A stretch of DNA of 58,465 nucleotides from Candidatus Bathyarchaeota archaeon RBG_16_48_13 (GTDB taxonomy: Archaea; Thermoproteota; Bathyarchaeia; RBG-16-48-13). The translations under genes and the position numbers were made by a program. The notes beneath the pieces are model-generated. The model was not told the DNA's origin, ran no database searches, and saw nothing but the letters and a program-made list of their open reading frames with translations. Below are positions 39,491 through 49,405 of the stretch, one piece after another. Within the stretch, counting starts at the first letter, position 1. Each line of letters begins with the position of its first letter. The stretch spans positions 264,806 through 323,270 of the forward strand of contig MEZH01000007.1 of assembly GCA_001775995.1 (NCBI GenBank), in the 5' to 3' direction.

Positions 39491-41578
39491 ATGGCTAAGG
39501 ATCCAGTCTGTGGCATGTACGTGGACGAGAAGACCGCCCAGCTCAAGGCAGTCGTCAGGGGTACCACGTACTACTTCTGCTCAGAAGCATGTCTGAAGGA
39601 GTTCACTGCGCCCGAGATTGAGTTCAGGAAGCTAAAGATCCAATTCGCGGTAGGGCTTGCGCTCACCATTCCGACGGCACTCTTCACCTTTGTCAACATC
39701 CTGCCCATAGACGTGAGGAATTATGTCCTCCTGACACTGGCAACACCGATCCAGTTCGGCGTCGGATGGCGCTTCTACAGGGGTACTTACGACTCTATAA
39801 GGAACAGGATGGCAAACATGGACGTGCTAATAGCGCTTGGGACAACGACCGCTTGGCTGTACAGCATGATCATAACGTTCTTTCCGTCTGTGTTCCCCAC
39901 CAGAGAAGCCTACTTCGAGACCGGCGCGATAATCATAACGCTGATCCTGTTAGGCAAACTCCTCGAGCACACGGCGAAGGGAAGGGCATCTGAAGCGGTA
40001 AGGAAGCTCATGGACCTTCAGCCAACCATGGCCCACGTGATTAGGGAGGGACAGGAAGTTGAGGTCCCGGTGGAGCAGGTCGACGTGGACGAGGTGGTGA
40101 TCATACGACCCGGCGAGCGCGTGCCCATGGACGGTGTGGTGATCGGCGGCGGCTCATCCGTGGACGAGTCCATGGTGACTGGCGAAAGCATCCCGGTCGA
40201 AAAGAACCCCGGGAGCGAGGTGATCGGGGCGACCATCAATAAGACTGGAATGCTCAGAGTCAGAGCGACCAAAGTCGGTCAGGATACCATCCTTTCCCAA
40301 ATAGTCAAGCTGGTCGAGGAGGCGCAAATAGGCAAGGCACCGATACAGCGGTTGGCTGACAGGATCGCCTCAGTCTTCGTCCCGGTCATCGTGGCGATAG
40401 CGACCGCATCTGCCTTGCTCTGGTACTTCGTCGGCAACATCGGCCTTAACTTCTCAGTACTGGCCTTCATCTCAGTGGTTGTCATTGCGTGCCCGTGCGC
40501 CCTCGGGATAGCGACCCCCGCGGCGCTCCTAGTGGGGACTGGAAAAGGCGCCCAGAACGGAGTCTTGATCAAGAGCGGGGAATATCTTGAAACCGCCCAC
40601 AGGGTGAAGACCATCGTCTTCGATAAGACAGGCACCCTAACAAAGGGGCAGCCCTCGGTCACGGACATCGTGGCGCTCGATGACTACACGGAAGAGGAGG
40701 TACTCTCAATGGCAGCGACCCTGGAGAAGGGCTCTGAACACCCACTTGCCGAGGCCATCAACGGTGCAGCCCAAGCAAAGGGAATTCAAGCGCCGGAGCC
40801 GAAGGAGTTTCAGGCGGTCCCGGGCAAGGGAGTCACCGCCCAGTTAGGGAAAGACCGATTGTTCTTTGGCAACAGGAAGATGATGGCCGACTATTCCGTC
40901 GATACCAGCCCCCTTGAGGAGCACCTCAAGGCGCTTGAGGAGGACGGAAAGACCGTGATGGTGTTGGCCAAAGGGAGCCACCTGGTAGGGCTTGTGGCCG
41001 TCGCAGACACGATCAAAGAGCACGCCTTGGATGCGGTCGCAAGACTGAGGCAGATGGGAATTAGGGTGGTCATGCTGACGGGGGACAACGAGAGGACGGC
41101 CAATGCCATAGGAAGGCGCCTAGGGATAGACAGAGTGATAGCGGAGGTGTTGCCGGGGCAGAAGGAGCGGACCATAGAGAAGCTACAATCCGGCGGCGAG
41201 AAGGTGGCCATGGTCGGGGATGGGATCAACGACGCGCCGGCTCTGGCGAGGGCAGATGTCGGCATAGCCATCGGGAGCGGTACTGATGTAGCGAAGGAGA
41301 CAGGGGGAATCGTGTTGATCAAGGAGGATTTACGAGACGTAGTAACGGCCATAGAACTCAGCAAAAAGACGGTTGCTAAAATAAGGCAGAACCTCTTTTG
41401 GGCCTTCATATACAACATTGGGCTGATCCCTATAGCGGCTGGAGCCCTTGTGCCCATATTTGGGCCCTCGGTATATAATGTGCTGCCGATGTTGGCGGCG
41501 GGTGCTATGGCCTTCAGTTCCGTGACGGTTGTCACAAACTCCCTGCTCCTAGGTAGGTTCAAACCATCAATGCTCTGA
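39491..41578 (+). CDS. copA: Copper-type P1B ATPase with N-terminal YHS domain
   Basis: This 695-residue heavy-metal transporting ATPase lies in the cytoplasmic membrane. It starts with a YHS metal domain (Cys7, Cys30, Cys34 in DPVCGM and FCSEAC) instead of HMA repeats. Eight membrane helices surround the ion motif [18 protein letters not shown] (near residue 335). The phosphorylated Asp is in [11 protein letters not shown] (near 378), the HP motif is SEHPLAEAI, and the hinge is [23 protein letters not shown] indicates Cu(I)/Ag(I). The downstream gene encodes a 76-residue metallochaperone, forming a copper export pair. Confidence 0.94.
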   Translation: MAKDPVCGMYVDEKTAQLKAVVRGTTYYFCSEACLKEFTAPEIEFRKLKIQFAVGLALTIPTALFTFVNILPIDVRNYVLLTLATPIQFGVGWRFYRGTYDSIRNRMANMDVLIALGTTTAWLYSMIITFFPSVFPTREAYFETGAIIITLILLGKLLEHTAKGRASEAVRKLMDLQPTMAHVIREGQEVEVPVEQVDVDEVVIIRPGERVPMDGVVIGGGSSVDESMVTGESIPVEKNPGSEVIGATINKTGMLRVRATKVGQDTILSQIVKLVEEAQIGKAPIQRLADRIASVFVPVIVAIATASALLWYFVGNIGLNFSVLAFISVVVIACPCALGIATPAALLVGTGKGAQNGVLIKSGEYLETAHRVKTIVFDKTGTLTKGQPSVTDIVALDDYTEEEVLSMAATLEKGSEHPLAEAINGAAQAKGIQAPEPKEFQAVPGKGVTAQLGKDRLFFGNRKMMADYSVDTSPLEEHLKALEEDGKTVMVLAKGSHLVGLVAVADTIKEHALDAVARLRQMGIRVVMLTGDNERTANAIGRRLGIDRVIAEVLPGQKERTIEKLQSGGEKVAMVGDGINDAPALARADVGIAIGSGTDVAKETGGIVLIKEDLRDVVTAIELSKKTVAKIRQNLFWAFIYNIGLIPIAAGALVPIFGPSVYNVLPMLAAGAMAFSSVTVVTNSLLLGRFKPSML

Positions 41579-41591
41579 GGTGGAAGTGAAT

Positions 41592-41822
41592 ATGACAAAG
41601 GAAGTAAGGATAGTGATCACCGTTCCAGGCCTGGACTGCGTGACCTGCGCTCCGGGGATAAAGCGTGCCCTGATGGAGTTGAGCGGCGTAAAGAAGGTTG
41701 AGGTGTCGATCATGTTAAACAAGATCTTCGTTGACTACGATCCGGAACAGACAGACACCATGCACATTGCCAGAGTGATAGAGAAGACAGGCTACAAGAT
41801 CCATATGTCACAAGCCATGTAA
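41592..41822 (+). CDS. Heavy-metal-associated (HMA) copper chaperone-like protein
   Basis: This 76-residue ferredoxin-like HMA protein has a CVTC motif (Cys16, Cys19) after the first strand and the pattern VKKVEVSIMLNKIFVDYDPEQ in the second half. The metal loop is GLDCVTCAPG rather than the usual MxCxxC, lacking the Met and with Asp before the first Cys. It begins 13 bases after copA and likely hands copper to it. A GTG at 41580 is a less likely start. Confidence 0.88.
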   Translation: MTKEVRIVITVPGLDCVTCAPGIKRALMELSGVKKVEVSIMLNKIFVDYDPEQTDTMHIARVIEKTGYKIHMSQAM

Positions 41823-41941
41823 CGACCCATTGAAGATCAAGAATATCGTGGTAATTGCGCTTTTCTCTGTTCTTCGGCTTTCGGTGGACATAGTGCAGTT
41901 TATAACACAGTTATGCAACCTAGAGACAGCTGTGCCTTGAT

Positions 41942-42757
41942 ATGCCGATAGTAGCTGTTGTCAAAGGAGAGAGAAGCTTTGATACCGTTGAAAGGGCGGT
42001 GAACCTAGCGGGCGGCCTGAAGCATCTGGTCGACAGACCAGTTCTCATCAAGGTTAACTTCATAACTCGCAAGACCTGGGATACAGGGGCGACGACGGAT
42101 CCGATGCTGGTGGAGGCCCTCATACGAATCTTGAAGCCACTCACAAAGGTGGCGATCGTCGAGTCGGATGCCACTCTGACCAACGCGGACAAAGCCTTTG
42201 AAGCCACTGGCATGATAGATGTCTGCAAGGAGTACGACGTGCCGTTCATCAACCTTCGCCGAGAGAGGGATAGGGTGAGCGTCGGAGTCTCAGGCTACGA
42301 CGCCCTATCTGAGATAGAGTTCCCAAAGATCGTCATGGAGAGCAACATCATTAGTGCTGCGAAACTGAAGACACACGCCGAGACACAGGTCACTTTGGGG
42401 ATGAAGAACATGTTCGGCCTCATCCCGGACAAGTTCAAGGGAAAGTACCACTTCAAGGGCATCGAGAAGGTCATCGTTGATATCAACTCAGTGGTCAAGC
42501 CTGCTTTCACGTTAATAGATGGGTTCGTAGCCATGGAGGGCAGAGGCCCAGTTAATGGGGATCCTGTCAAGATGGACTTGGTCATAGCCGGCATGGACCC
42601 AGTGGCTACCGACGCCGTCGCCGCCAAGATCATGGGCTTCGAGCCGAGCAAGATATATCATATAGCGAGGGCTAGCGAAAGAGGCTTAGGAAACATTGAA
42701 GATATCGAAGTGGTTGGAGAATCAATAGAAAAGGTCAAGCGGATTTTCAGAAGATGA
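41942..42757 (+). CDS. DUF362 family protein
   Basis: This 271-residue DUF362 protein has the blocks VLIKVNFITRKTWDTGATTDP, AKLKTHAETQVTLGMKNMFG and AGMDPVATDAVAAKIMGFE. These proteins are common in anaerobes. Some are iron-sulfur proteins with C-terminal ferredoxin motifs, but this one lacks them. Biochemical function is not established. Its stop is directly followed, without a gap, by the stop of the convergent flavin reductase-like gene. Confidence 0.9.
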   Translation: MPIVAVVKGERSFDTVERAVNLAGGLKHLVDRPVLIKVNFITRKTWDTGATTDPMLVEALIRILKPLTKVAIVESDATLTNADKAFEATGMIDVCKEYDVPFINLRRERDRVSVGVSGYDALSEIEFPKIVMESNIISAAKLKTHAETQVTLGMKNMFGLIPDKFKGKYHFKGIEKVIVDINSVVKPAFTLIDGFVAMEGRGPVNGDPVKMDLVIAGMDPVATDAVAAKIMGFEPSKIYHIARASERGLGNIEDIEVVGESIEKVKRIFRR

Positions 42758-43306
42758 TCAGACCACCTGTCGGTTGCAGGTGACAAACTCGTTTCCACCC
42801 ACATGGTAGAGCAAGGGCAGGAGCCCCAACGCATATTTTCTGTCGTATGATCCATCCGTGCAGTATGCGGCGGTGACCTCCCCTATGAACAGCGTGTGGT
42901 CACCTGCTACGATCTCGCTAGCCAATTTGCATTCTAGGCTGGCAACGCATTCCTTTATGGCTGACGAGGCCACAGTCATCCCTGGCGTAGGAGTGAGTTT
43001 TGTCTCAGCGAACTTGTCGTGTTCCCGCCCACTCGTCTTGCCACAGAGGAGGGTGACGTCTTTGAGTTCAACGATCGGGACGTTCACCACGAATTCCTTC
43101 ATTTCTCTTATGAGCGCGTAGGAATACCTTCTGGGGTGAATGCCTATGGCGACCATTGGTGGGTTGATCGAGACAGGCATCGACCAGCCTACGGCTATTA
43201 TGTTCCTCTTGTCCTTTCCTCCGCACGTCACGAGCACTGTGTGTCGTGGGTACATGAGCCGCTGGATTAGTGGCTTGTCAATGTTTACCTTTGCATAATC
43301 CATCAT
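42758..43306 (-). CDS. Flavin reductase-like (split-barrel FMN-binding) protein
   Basis: This 182-residue protein has the flavoredoxin/flavin-reductase-like split barrel. MYPRHTVLVTCGGKDKRNIIAVGWSMPVSINPPMVAIGIHP is the FMN phosphate-binding start, with EFVVNVP and HTLFIGEVTAAYC following. Archaeal relatives such as flavoredoxin mediate electron transfer or reduce flavins. No partner oxygenase is nearby. It is convergent with DUF362 at zero distance and divergent from a winged-helix regulator. Confidence 0.9.
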   Translation of the reverse strand: MMDYAKVNIDKPLIQRLMYPRHTVLVTCGGKDKRNIIAVGWSMPVSINPPMVAIGIHPRRYSYALIREMKEFVVNVPIVELKDVTLLCGKTSGREHDKFAETKLTPTPGMTVASSAIKECVASLECKLASEIVAGDHTLFIGEVTAAYCTDGSYDRKYALGLLPLLYHVGGNEFVTCNRQVV

Positions 43307-43366
43307 TTTCCCTCAGAAAACTGAGCATTTATGAAGGAAATATTTAGATTCAAGAACTTTTTTTCA

Positions 43367-43375
43367 ATTTATAAG
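43367..43375 (+). promoter_or_regulatory. TATA box for the winged-helix gene at 43441
   Basis: ATTTATAAG lies 66-74 bases before the GTG start, leaving a leader of about 40 bases. It is in the divergent region shared with the flavin reductase-like gene. Confidence 0.5.
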
Positions 43376-43440
43376 ACTTGTTGTCATATTGCACAACGGT
43401 GACTATTTAGATCGATTTCCAACCAATGTTGGAGTAAGGT

Positions 43441-43785
43441 GTGGTTTTGACAAATTTAATGGACCTTTTTGGCAGTAAACAGCAGACTCGTCTCATCCAG
43501 TACATGTTGGACAACCCGGGCAAGATCTTCAATCAGGCTAGCCTCGCTCGTTTCCTGTCATGCTCGCCCAGCACCGTGGCCCGGGTCGTGAACCCCTTCA
43601 TCTTTACGGGAATGGTGAAGTTCGAGATGATAGGAAAGCAGATGAAAGTCTTCGCGCTGGATACGGAATCCTCAAAGACCAAGCTCTTGACTGAGTTTTA
43701 TCAGAAGCTCACAGCGTCAGAGCCCACCGAGGAGAAGGACCGCGATCATGATGACGAAGATGGCACCAAAGCTAATGTAGTATAG
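43441..43785 (+). CDS. Winged-helix transcriptional regulator
   Basis: This 114-residue protein has a helix-turn-helix (GKIFNQASLARFLSCSPSTV) and wing (FEMIGKQMKVFALD) followed by an acidic C-terminal tail (EEKDRDHDDEDG). It resembles small archaeal MarR/PadR-like regulators without a ligand domain. GTG at 43441 is used; ATG 43459 is possible. Divergence from the flavin reductase-like gene suggests it may regulate it. Its last 69 bases overlap the convergent DUF2116 gene. Confidence 0.82.
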   Translation: MVLTNLMDLFGSKQQTRLIQYMLDNPGKIFNQASLARFLSCSPSTVARVVNPFIFTGMVKFEMIGKQMKVFALDTESSKTKLLTEFYQKLTASEPTEEKDRDHDDEDGTKANVV

Positions 43786-43929
43786 CCGATTAAACTTCTT
43801 CTGGCGCTTCATCCTGTTAGTATAAGATTGGTTGCATTTATCTGAGCAGAGACTTAGGTTCTCAGCCATGGCTTTGGCGCAAACCGGGCAATGCTTGTGG
43901 GGTGGGAACTTCGATTCTCTTGAAGGCAT
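43717..43929 (-). CDS. DUF2116 zinc-ribbon membrane protein
   Basis: This 70-residue protein has an N-terminal treble-clef-like zinc site (HKHCPVCAKAMAENLSLCSDKC; Cys14, 17, 28, 32), a basic linker (NRMKRQKKFNRL) and one C-terminal transmembrane helix (YYISFGAIFVIMIAVLLLGG). The DUF2116 family in archaea has this exact architecture; function is unknown. It overlaps the winged-helix gene tail-to-tail by 69 bases and follows the UMP kinase gene by 10 bases, so it is probably in the UMP kinase transcript. Confidence 0.88.
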   Translation of the reverse strand: MPSRESKFPPHKHCPVCAKAMAENLSLCSDKCNQSYTNRMKRQKKFNRLYYISFGAIFVIMIAVLLLGGL

Positions 43930-43939
43930 TTCTATTCAC

Positions 43940-44629
43940 CTACTTGTACCGCAGACGGGTCCCCATGATTTCCCCGTGGACAACTCGCGCTATGTTTTCG
44001 GGCTTCCTGCCGTCAATTATCACCGTTGGTATCTTGGATCGCTCGACTATCTTGGCGGCCACCATGTCGAAAAGCTCGTAACCCCCTGCTTCAAACCCCT
44101 TGTTGAATAGAATCTCTATGAGTCTAGAGGAATCGATCTCGGTCAGGAGCTTGGCCTTCGGGTCTTTCTTAGGGTCTGAAGTGTACACCCCCTCCACGTT
44201 GGTTGCATTCACGAGGAGGTCGGCTCGCATCTCGTCGGCTGCAATCGCGGCCACGGCGTTGGTCGATTGGCCCGGTTGGAGACCGCCGAGTACCGTGATC
44301 TTGTCGCCTTCAAGAGCCACCCTCAATTCATCCTGATTTGACGGTGATTTCGGATAGGCGTTCTCCCCAAGCTTCGCCATCAGGAGCGACGCGTTCAGCC
44401 GCGAGACCGCGATTCCAAGTTCGTCGCAGAAGGCTTCAGTGGCACCTAGTCGTCTGGCCGTTGAAATGTACTTCCTCGATACCTCTCCGCCTCCCGCTAC
44501 AACTAGAATCTGGTGACCTTCGGACTTCAACCGTAGGAGCACGTCGGTGTAGGAAGAGATTCTTGTAACGTCCATGTCAAAGGGAAACAGGTGTCCACCG
44601 AGTTTTATCGCAACACGCATATCTATCAT
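43940..44629 (-). CDS. pyrH: Uridylate kinase (archaeal type)
   Basis: This 229-residue amino-acid-kinase-fold enzyme phosphorylates UMP to UDP. The ATP-binding VAIKLGGHLF, the VVAGGGEVSRKYI loop, GGLQPGQSTNAVAAIAADEM and NATNVEGVYTSDPKKDPKA are typical of archaeal PyrH. Length is normal. The start at 44629 gives MIDMRVAIKLGG; the second Met three codons in would also do. It is divergent from the aRF1 gene and followed by DUF2116. Confidence 0.95.
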   Translation of the reverse strand: MIDMRVAIKLGGHLFPFDMDVTRISSYTDVLLRLKSEGHQILVVAGGGEVSRKYISTARRLGATEAFCDELGIAVSRLNASLLMAKLGENAYPKSPSNQDELRVALEGDKITVLGGLQPGQSTNAVAAIAADEMRADLLVNATNVEGVYTSDPKKDPKAKLLTEIDSSRLIEILFNKGFEAGGYELFDMVAAKIVERSKIPTVIIDGRKPENIARVVHGEIMGTRLRYK

Positions 44630-44701
44630 CCTAAGGATATTATCTGAAAGAACTTATATAATTCGCGATTCAAGGCTTAACTTCGTTTACGTCTTCTGAT
44701 T

Positions 44702-45973
44702 GTGGTGCACGGAGTGCCAGATAAGAGTTCTCTATCCCAGTTCAGGTTGAAACGCGCATTAGGGGTCCTCGCATCAAAGGAGGGCCGTGGGACTGAGTTA
44801 ATATCGCTCTACGTGACCCCGGGGAAACAGATTTATGATGTGATCAGTCAGCTTCGCCAAGAATATACCACCGCGAGCAACATAAAGTCCGCAACTACCA
44901 GAAAGCACGTTCAGGACGCTATAACTCGCACCATGCAGAGACTCAAACTATTCAAGACACCCCCCGATACAGGCCTCGTCATCTTTTGTGGGGCGTTACC
45001 CCAAAACGGACCAGGCAGCGAACGCATCGAACTCTACGTCATAGTCCCTCCTGATCCGATACGAATTTACACCTACAGATGCGACAGCAAGTTTCTTCTA
45101 GATCCCATCAGAGAAATGGTCAAAGTAAAGGAAGTATATGGCATTCTTGTCATGGATGCCAGCGGCGCAATTTTCGCCCTCCTTAAGGGGGGAAACTTGG
45201 AAATAGTGCGCGAAATAACGTCCGGTGTCTCTGGCAAGCACAGGGCGGGTGGACAGTCAGCGCGACGTTTCGAGCGTTTAAGGGAGGCGGAGCTGAACTC
45301 ATTTTTTAATAGGGTGGGCATATACGCCTCAGAGATCTTCTTGCAGGTGCCGAACCTCAAAGGCATCCTCGTTGGAGGACCAGGCCCCACTAAATACGAT
45401 TTTGTCGATGGCGACCATATGCAGTACACCCTGAGGGGGAAGGTGCTCTCAATAGTGGACACGGCCTACGTCGAGGAGCAGGGCGTCGAAGAGGTCGTCG
45501 AGAAGTCCCCCGGGACTCTACTCGCCGTTCGATACCGGGAGGAGAAGCAGGCGGTACAGAAGTTCCTTTACGAGTTAGGACACGGGACAGGTCTGGCAAC
45601 CTATGGGGAAGAAGAGGTTCGGAGGAGCCTTAAGGGCGGAATCGCCCAGATGTTATTACTCTCGGCGGAGTTGAAGAAGACCCGACTTTACGTCAAGTGC
45701 CAGAGTTGCGACCACCGAGAGGAAAGAACAGTGAGCACTGCCGACCTTCACGATGCAGAAGACGAGATAAAGAATACGCCATGCCCCAAGTGCAATAATA
45801 AGAACATGGTTATAGACGAGACGAAAGACCTCGTGGATGACTTCGCTGACATGGCGGAACAGGCTGGAACAGACATAGAGATAATTACGAAGGAGACCGC
45901 GGAGGGCGAGATGTTGCGGGACTCCTTCGGCGGTATCGCTGCCATCCTCAGGTTTAAACAGTCGCAGACTTAG
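44702..45973 (+). CDS. Peptide chain release factor aRF1
   Basis: This 423-residue class I factor reads all three stop codons. Domain 1 has the NIKS motif (TTASNIKSATTRKHV), domain 2 the catalytic GGQ (KHRAGGQSARRFERL, near residue 183), and domain 3 a mini-zinc ribbon (CQSCDHREERT and CPKCNNKNM) near the C-terminus. The start is GTG. Its 3' end overlaps the convergent valS by 20 bases. Confidence 0.96.
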   Translation: MVHGVPDKSSLSQFRLKRALGVLASKEGRGTELISLYVTPGKQIYDVISQLRQEYTTASNIKSATTRKHVQDAITRTMQRLKLFKTPPDTGLVIFCGALPQNGPGSERIELYVIVPPDPIRIYTYRCDSKFLLDPIREMVKVKEVYGILVMDASGAIFALLKGGNLEIVREITSGVSGKHRAGGQSARRFERLREAELNSFFNRVGIYASEIFLQVPNLKGILVGGPGPTKYDFVDGDHMQYTLRGKVLSIVDTAYVEEQGVEEVVEKSPGTLLAVRYREEKQAVQKFLYELGHGTGLATYGEEEVRRSLKGGIAQMLLLSAELKKTRLYVKCQSCDHREERTVSTADLHDAEDEIKNTPCPKCNNKNMVIDETKDLVDDFADMAEQAGTDIEIITKETAEGEMLRDSFGGIAAILRFKQSQT

Positions 45974-48449
45974 CCGAGCCTATAGAAACTGTAATCTCCG
46001 AGAACCCTTCAACTGCTCTCTCTAAGGTCTCGTGCGAGTCGAATTTTATGTATTCTATCTTACAGGTACCCTTTATGTCGTTTTCAAGCTCCTTTAGCGT
46101 CTCCAAGGCCTCGAGGTTCTTTGAAGATACGGAGACGTCTTCCAGCAGTTTGTTCAAAGGAATATTCCGCTCGGCCTTCAGCCTTCGGATCTCGGATATC
46201 ACCGCTATCGCTAGGTCACCCTTCTTCAGAGACGATTCGTCCACCTGTTTCTCATCGTAGTCGGGCCACGATAGCCTGTGGACGCTGGGTTCCTTCCTTT
46301 TCCCCGTGCAGATGAATTGGTGAATCTCTTCAGTGATGTGGGGGCATATTGGTGCTAGCAGTCGGATCACCTTGTTCATGGTCTTGAATATCGTGTATTG
46401 GGAAGCAGTTCGGGATTCCTTCCTGTACAGGTCAGGGTTGTAGAGGCGGTGCTTTGATGCCTCTAGATATTGGTCACAGAAGACGTGCCAAGTGAAATGT
46501 CTTATTTCCTCCAAGGCGTTGTTGAACTGGAACTTTTCCAGGGCGTCGGAGGCGTTTCTGGTCGCCAGTTCCAGCTTGCTTAGGATCCAGCGGTCCAAAA
46601 CCTCCAACGCAGGCGGTGTTCCGGTCTCTTGGAAGTCAGTGAGCTGCAGGATCGAGAAACGTGAGGCGTTCCACAGCTTCGTCAAGAATTTCTGACCGTA
46701 CTCAACATCGGCCCACCTGAACGGTATGTCGGAGCCAGTCGAGCCTCCACCAGCAGCCCATTGGCGTACGGCGTCAGAGCCGAATTTCTGGAGGACTTCC
46801 GGAGCGGTAACGTAGTTCTTCTTCGATTTGCTCATCTTAGTACCGTCTTGACCTAAAACCATCCCATTAATCAGGCATGCCTTGTAGGGCTTTTCGTTGA
46901 AGAGCGCCAGATGCCTTACCATAAGATAGTAGGCCCAAGTCCTTATGATGTCGGTACCGGATGGGTGAAGGCTCGCTGGGAATAGTCTTTTCCAGTCCTC
47001 CTTTATAGGCCATCCAGCGTGGACTGCACACGTTATAGACGAGTCCATCCATGTGTCCATCACATCCTGCTCCGCTTGGAAGCTCCTACTACCGCACTTC
47101 GGGCATTTATTGATCTTGGGCTGCTCAATTTTTGGGTCTATGGGTAGCCAATCGGCTTTGGCTATGATAGACTCCCCGCACTTGGAGCAGTACCATACAG
47201 GTATTGGGGTAGCGAAGATCCGCTGCCTCGATATTACCCAGTCCCAGTCGAGGGATGTCGCCCAGTTCAGTAGGCGCCACTTCATATGGTTTGGTGTCCA
47301 GTGTACCTCTTCAGTTGACTTGACTACTTGCTCTGTGAGGCCCCTGACGGCCATGAACCATTGATTCTTTTCCAATATTTCTACGGGGGAGTTGCATCTC
47401 CAACACAGTCCAACCTCGTGGTCGAGATCCTGTTCCTTCTCGAGGAGCCCGGCGTCTCTGACGTCCTCTTTGATAGCCTTCCTGAATTCAGCCATTGCGA
47501 GCCCCCGATATTTGCCAGCTGCATCCGTCATTCTCCCTTGCTCGTCTAGGGATATGATTGGCTGAAGCCCATACTTAGCGGCAAATTGGACGTCCGCTTT
47601 ATCGCCGTAGGTGCAGATCATCATAACGCCTGTGCCAAACTTCGGGTCAACACCTTCATCCTCAAAGATCTTGACTTTCCTGTCGAAAATTGGCACGCGA
47701 ATCTCTCTGCCGCCATAGCCCTTGTAACGCTCGTCCTTAGGGTTGACGGCGACGGCTACACATGAGGGCAGTAACTCAGGGCGGGTCGTCGCGATGATGA
47801 GGTATTCGCCGTCTTGGAGCTGAAATTTGATCGAGTAGATCTTTCCGTGTCTTGTCTCGTGCTCAACCTCAGCATCAGCTATTGCCGTTTCGCAACGTGG
47901 GCACCATAGAACGGGGTGTTTTCCCTGATATATAAGCCCCTTATCGTAGAGCAGAATGAAAGATAGCTGAGTCCTTCCCCAGTAGTCCGGGTCCATGGTT
48001 TTGTATTCTGTGGACCAGTCCACCGAGCAGCCTAGGGATATGATAGCCTCCTTCATCAGTTTGATGAATTGGTCAACTTGTTCTTCGCAAAGGCTCCTGA
48101 ACTTACCCGGGGGTATGTCGGACTTTTTTATTCCATACTTCTTCTCTACTTGAACCTCGGTCGGGAGACCGTGGCAGTCCCATCCCTGAGGAAAATGAAC
48201 GTTGTAGCCCTTCATCCTTTTGTACCGGGCGACTATGTCGAAGTAGGTCCAGTTTAGGACGTTGCCCATGTGGAAGTCACCTGAGGGGTATGGTGGAGGT
48301 GTGTCTATAGTGTAGATTGGGCGCTTCATGTCGCTTCTATCGAATGCATATGTGCCTGTCTCTATCCACTTCTGCTGCCATCTTTTCTCGGTCTCTGAGG
48401 CGTTATACCGGTTTGCAAGCGACATTCTGGTGCTTCCTGGGGTGATCAA
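45954..48449 (-). CDS. valS: Valyl-tRNA synthetase
   Basis: This 831-residue class I synthetase has HIGH as HMGN (SGDFHMGNVLNWTYFD), the WDCHGLPTE block, a CP1 editing domain with ATTRPELL, zinc-binding CPRC and CSKCGES...CPKCG, and KMSKS in DGTKMSKSKKNYV. The anticodon-binding domain and a short C-terminal part follow; the long coiled-coil arm of bacterial ValRS is reduced, as in archaea. MSLANRYNASETEKRW, eight codons in, is an alternative start. Confidence 0.96.
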   Translation of the reverse strand: MITPGSTRMSLANRYNASETEKRWQQKWIETGTYAFDRSDMKRPIYTIDTPPPYPSGDFHMGNVLNWTYFDIVARYKRMKGYNVHFPQGWDCHGLPTEVQVEKKYGIKKSDIPPGKFRSLCEEQVDQFIKLMKEAIISLGCSVDWSTEYKTMDPDYWGRTQLSFILLYDKGLIYQGKHPVLWCPRCETAIADAEVEHETRHGKIYSIKFQLQDGEYLIIATTRPELLPSCVAVAVNPKDERYKGYGGREIRVPIFDRKVKIFEDEGVDPKFGTGVMMICTYGDKADVQFAAKYGLQPIISLDEQGRMTDAAGKYRGLAMAEFRKAIKEDVRDAGLLEKEQDLDHEVGLCWRCNSPVEILEKNQWFMAVRGLTEQVVKSTEEVHWTPNHMKWRLLNWATSLDWDWVISRQRIFATPIPVWYCSKCGESIIAKADWLPIDPKIEQPKINKCPKCGSRSFQAEQDVMDTWMDSSITCAVHAGWPIKEDWKRLFPASLHPSGTDIIRTWAYYLMVRHLALFNEKPYKACLINGMVLGQDGTKMSKSKKNYVTAPEVLQKFGSDAVRQWAAGGGSTGSDIPFRWADVEYGQKFLTKLWNASRFSILQLTDFQETGTPPALEVLDRWILSKLELATRNASDALEKFQFNNALEEIRHFTWHVFCDQYLEASKHRLYNPDLYRKESRTASQYTIFKTMNKVIRLLAPICPHITEEIHQFICTGKRKEPSVHRLSWPDYDEKQVDESSLKKGDLAIAVISEIRRLKAERNIPLNKLLEDVSVSSKNLEALETLKELENDIKGTCKIEYIKFDSHETLERAVEGFSEITVSIGSAKSATV

Positions 48450-48454
48450 TCAAT

Positions 48455-49273
48455 CTAACGTTTGAACGTGTCTATGGACTTAGACAAGCCTGGCTTTTTA
48501 ACGTTAATTCCTTTTGCAACCTGGATCTCCATGCTGTCAGCTGCCGCGAAGGTCTTTATGCCCGTCTTCTTTTCGACGAAACACGCTTCCTTTGAGGGAT
48601 TTGCAAAGATCATGCGCATCCCAAAATGCGTTATCACTGCGGCTTCTGGCTTGACTTCTTCCACGATCTTGGTTGCTTCGTCTGTCGATATGTGGCCCTT
48701 CCAAGGAAGACCTCTAGGTCTCAGCACGCAGAGTATGAGAAGTTTTACTCCCTTGTAGTAGTCTGATATGCCATTGAAATACTCAGTGTCAGACGTGTAG
48801 CCGATTTCGCCGATTCCGGGGAAGTCGAATCGGAATCCGACGGTGTCAGGGTCCCCGTGAGATGCCCTGGTCGGCTTTATCGTCATTCCTCTCATCTTAA
48901 AGATCTCTCCAGGTTTTGCTTCATAGGTCGCTTCGACGATACTTTTATGATAGTTTGAGATAGCAGCTCCATAATTTCCGTTCCCTTGCAGGACGCTTCG
49001 CGGCGCAATGAGGACGCCCTGTTTTCTCGTGCCGCCCCGTGTCATTGCCTCTATCATGACCTCAGCATCGCCGTAATGATCGAGATGGCAATGAGAGACT
49101 AGAACAGCACCTAAGGTCAGTTGGCTCAAGTGCAGGTTTAAGGAATGGACTAGAGCCCCCGGGCCTGGATCCACATGGATTTGGTCATCGCCGTGAATCA
49201 TTCTTATCCCTCCAGTGTGCCTCTCCTGCGTACTTGTAACGAACCTACCTCCGCCAGTCCCAACGAAGATCAC
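48455..49273 (-). CDS. Metallo-beta-lactamase fold hydrolase
   Basis: This 272-residue MBL-fold protein has the zinc motif VSHCHLDHYGDAEVMI (HxHxDH, near residue 61). The later ligands are ASHGDPDTVG, a SDTEYF Asp and the final ITHFGMRM His. The start has the family's VGTGGGRFVTSTQERHTGG loop that leads into a substrate-lid region. Related archaeal proteins are RNA- or nucleotide-processing, or unknown. The GTG start is 6 bases upstream of valS in the same orientation order, so both may share a transcript. Substrate unknown. Confidence 0.87.
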   Translation of the reverse strand: MIFVGTGGGRFVTSTQERHTGGIRMIHGDDQIHVDPGPGALVHSLNLHLSQLTLGAVLVSHCHLDHYGDAEVMIEAMTRGGTRKQGVLIAPRSVLQGNGNYGAAISNYHKSIVEATYEAKPGEIFKMRGMTIKPTRASHGDPDTVGFRFDFPGIGEIGYTSDTEYFNGISDYYKGVKLLILCVLRPRGLPWKGHISTDEATKIVEEVKPEAAVITHFGMRMIFANPSKEACFVEKKTGIKTFAAADSMEIQVAKGINVKKPGLSKSIDTFKR

Positions 49274-49405
49274 TTTTAGAGGCTCTAATGCGATGGCCTC
49301 CGAGAATTAGGTGGGGGCTTCAATTGAAGGAGGGAGGCGAAGTCCTTTGATATACATTCTGGTTCGTCGGAAAGAGTAAGACTGTACAGCATGCTGATGT
49401 GAGTG

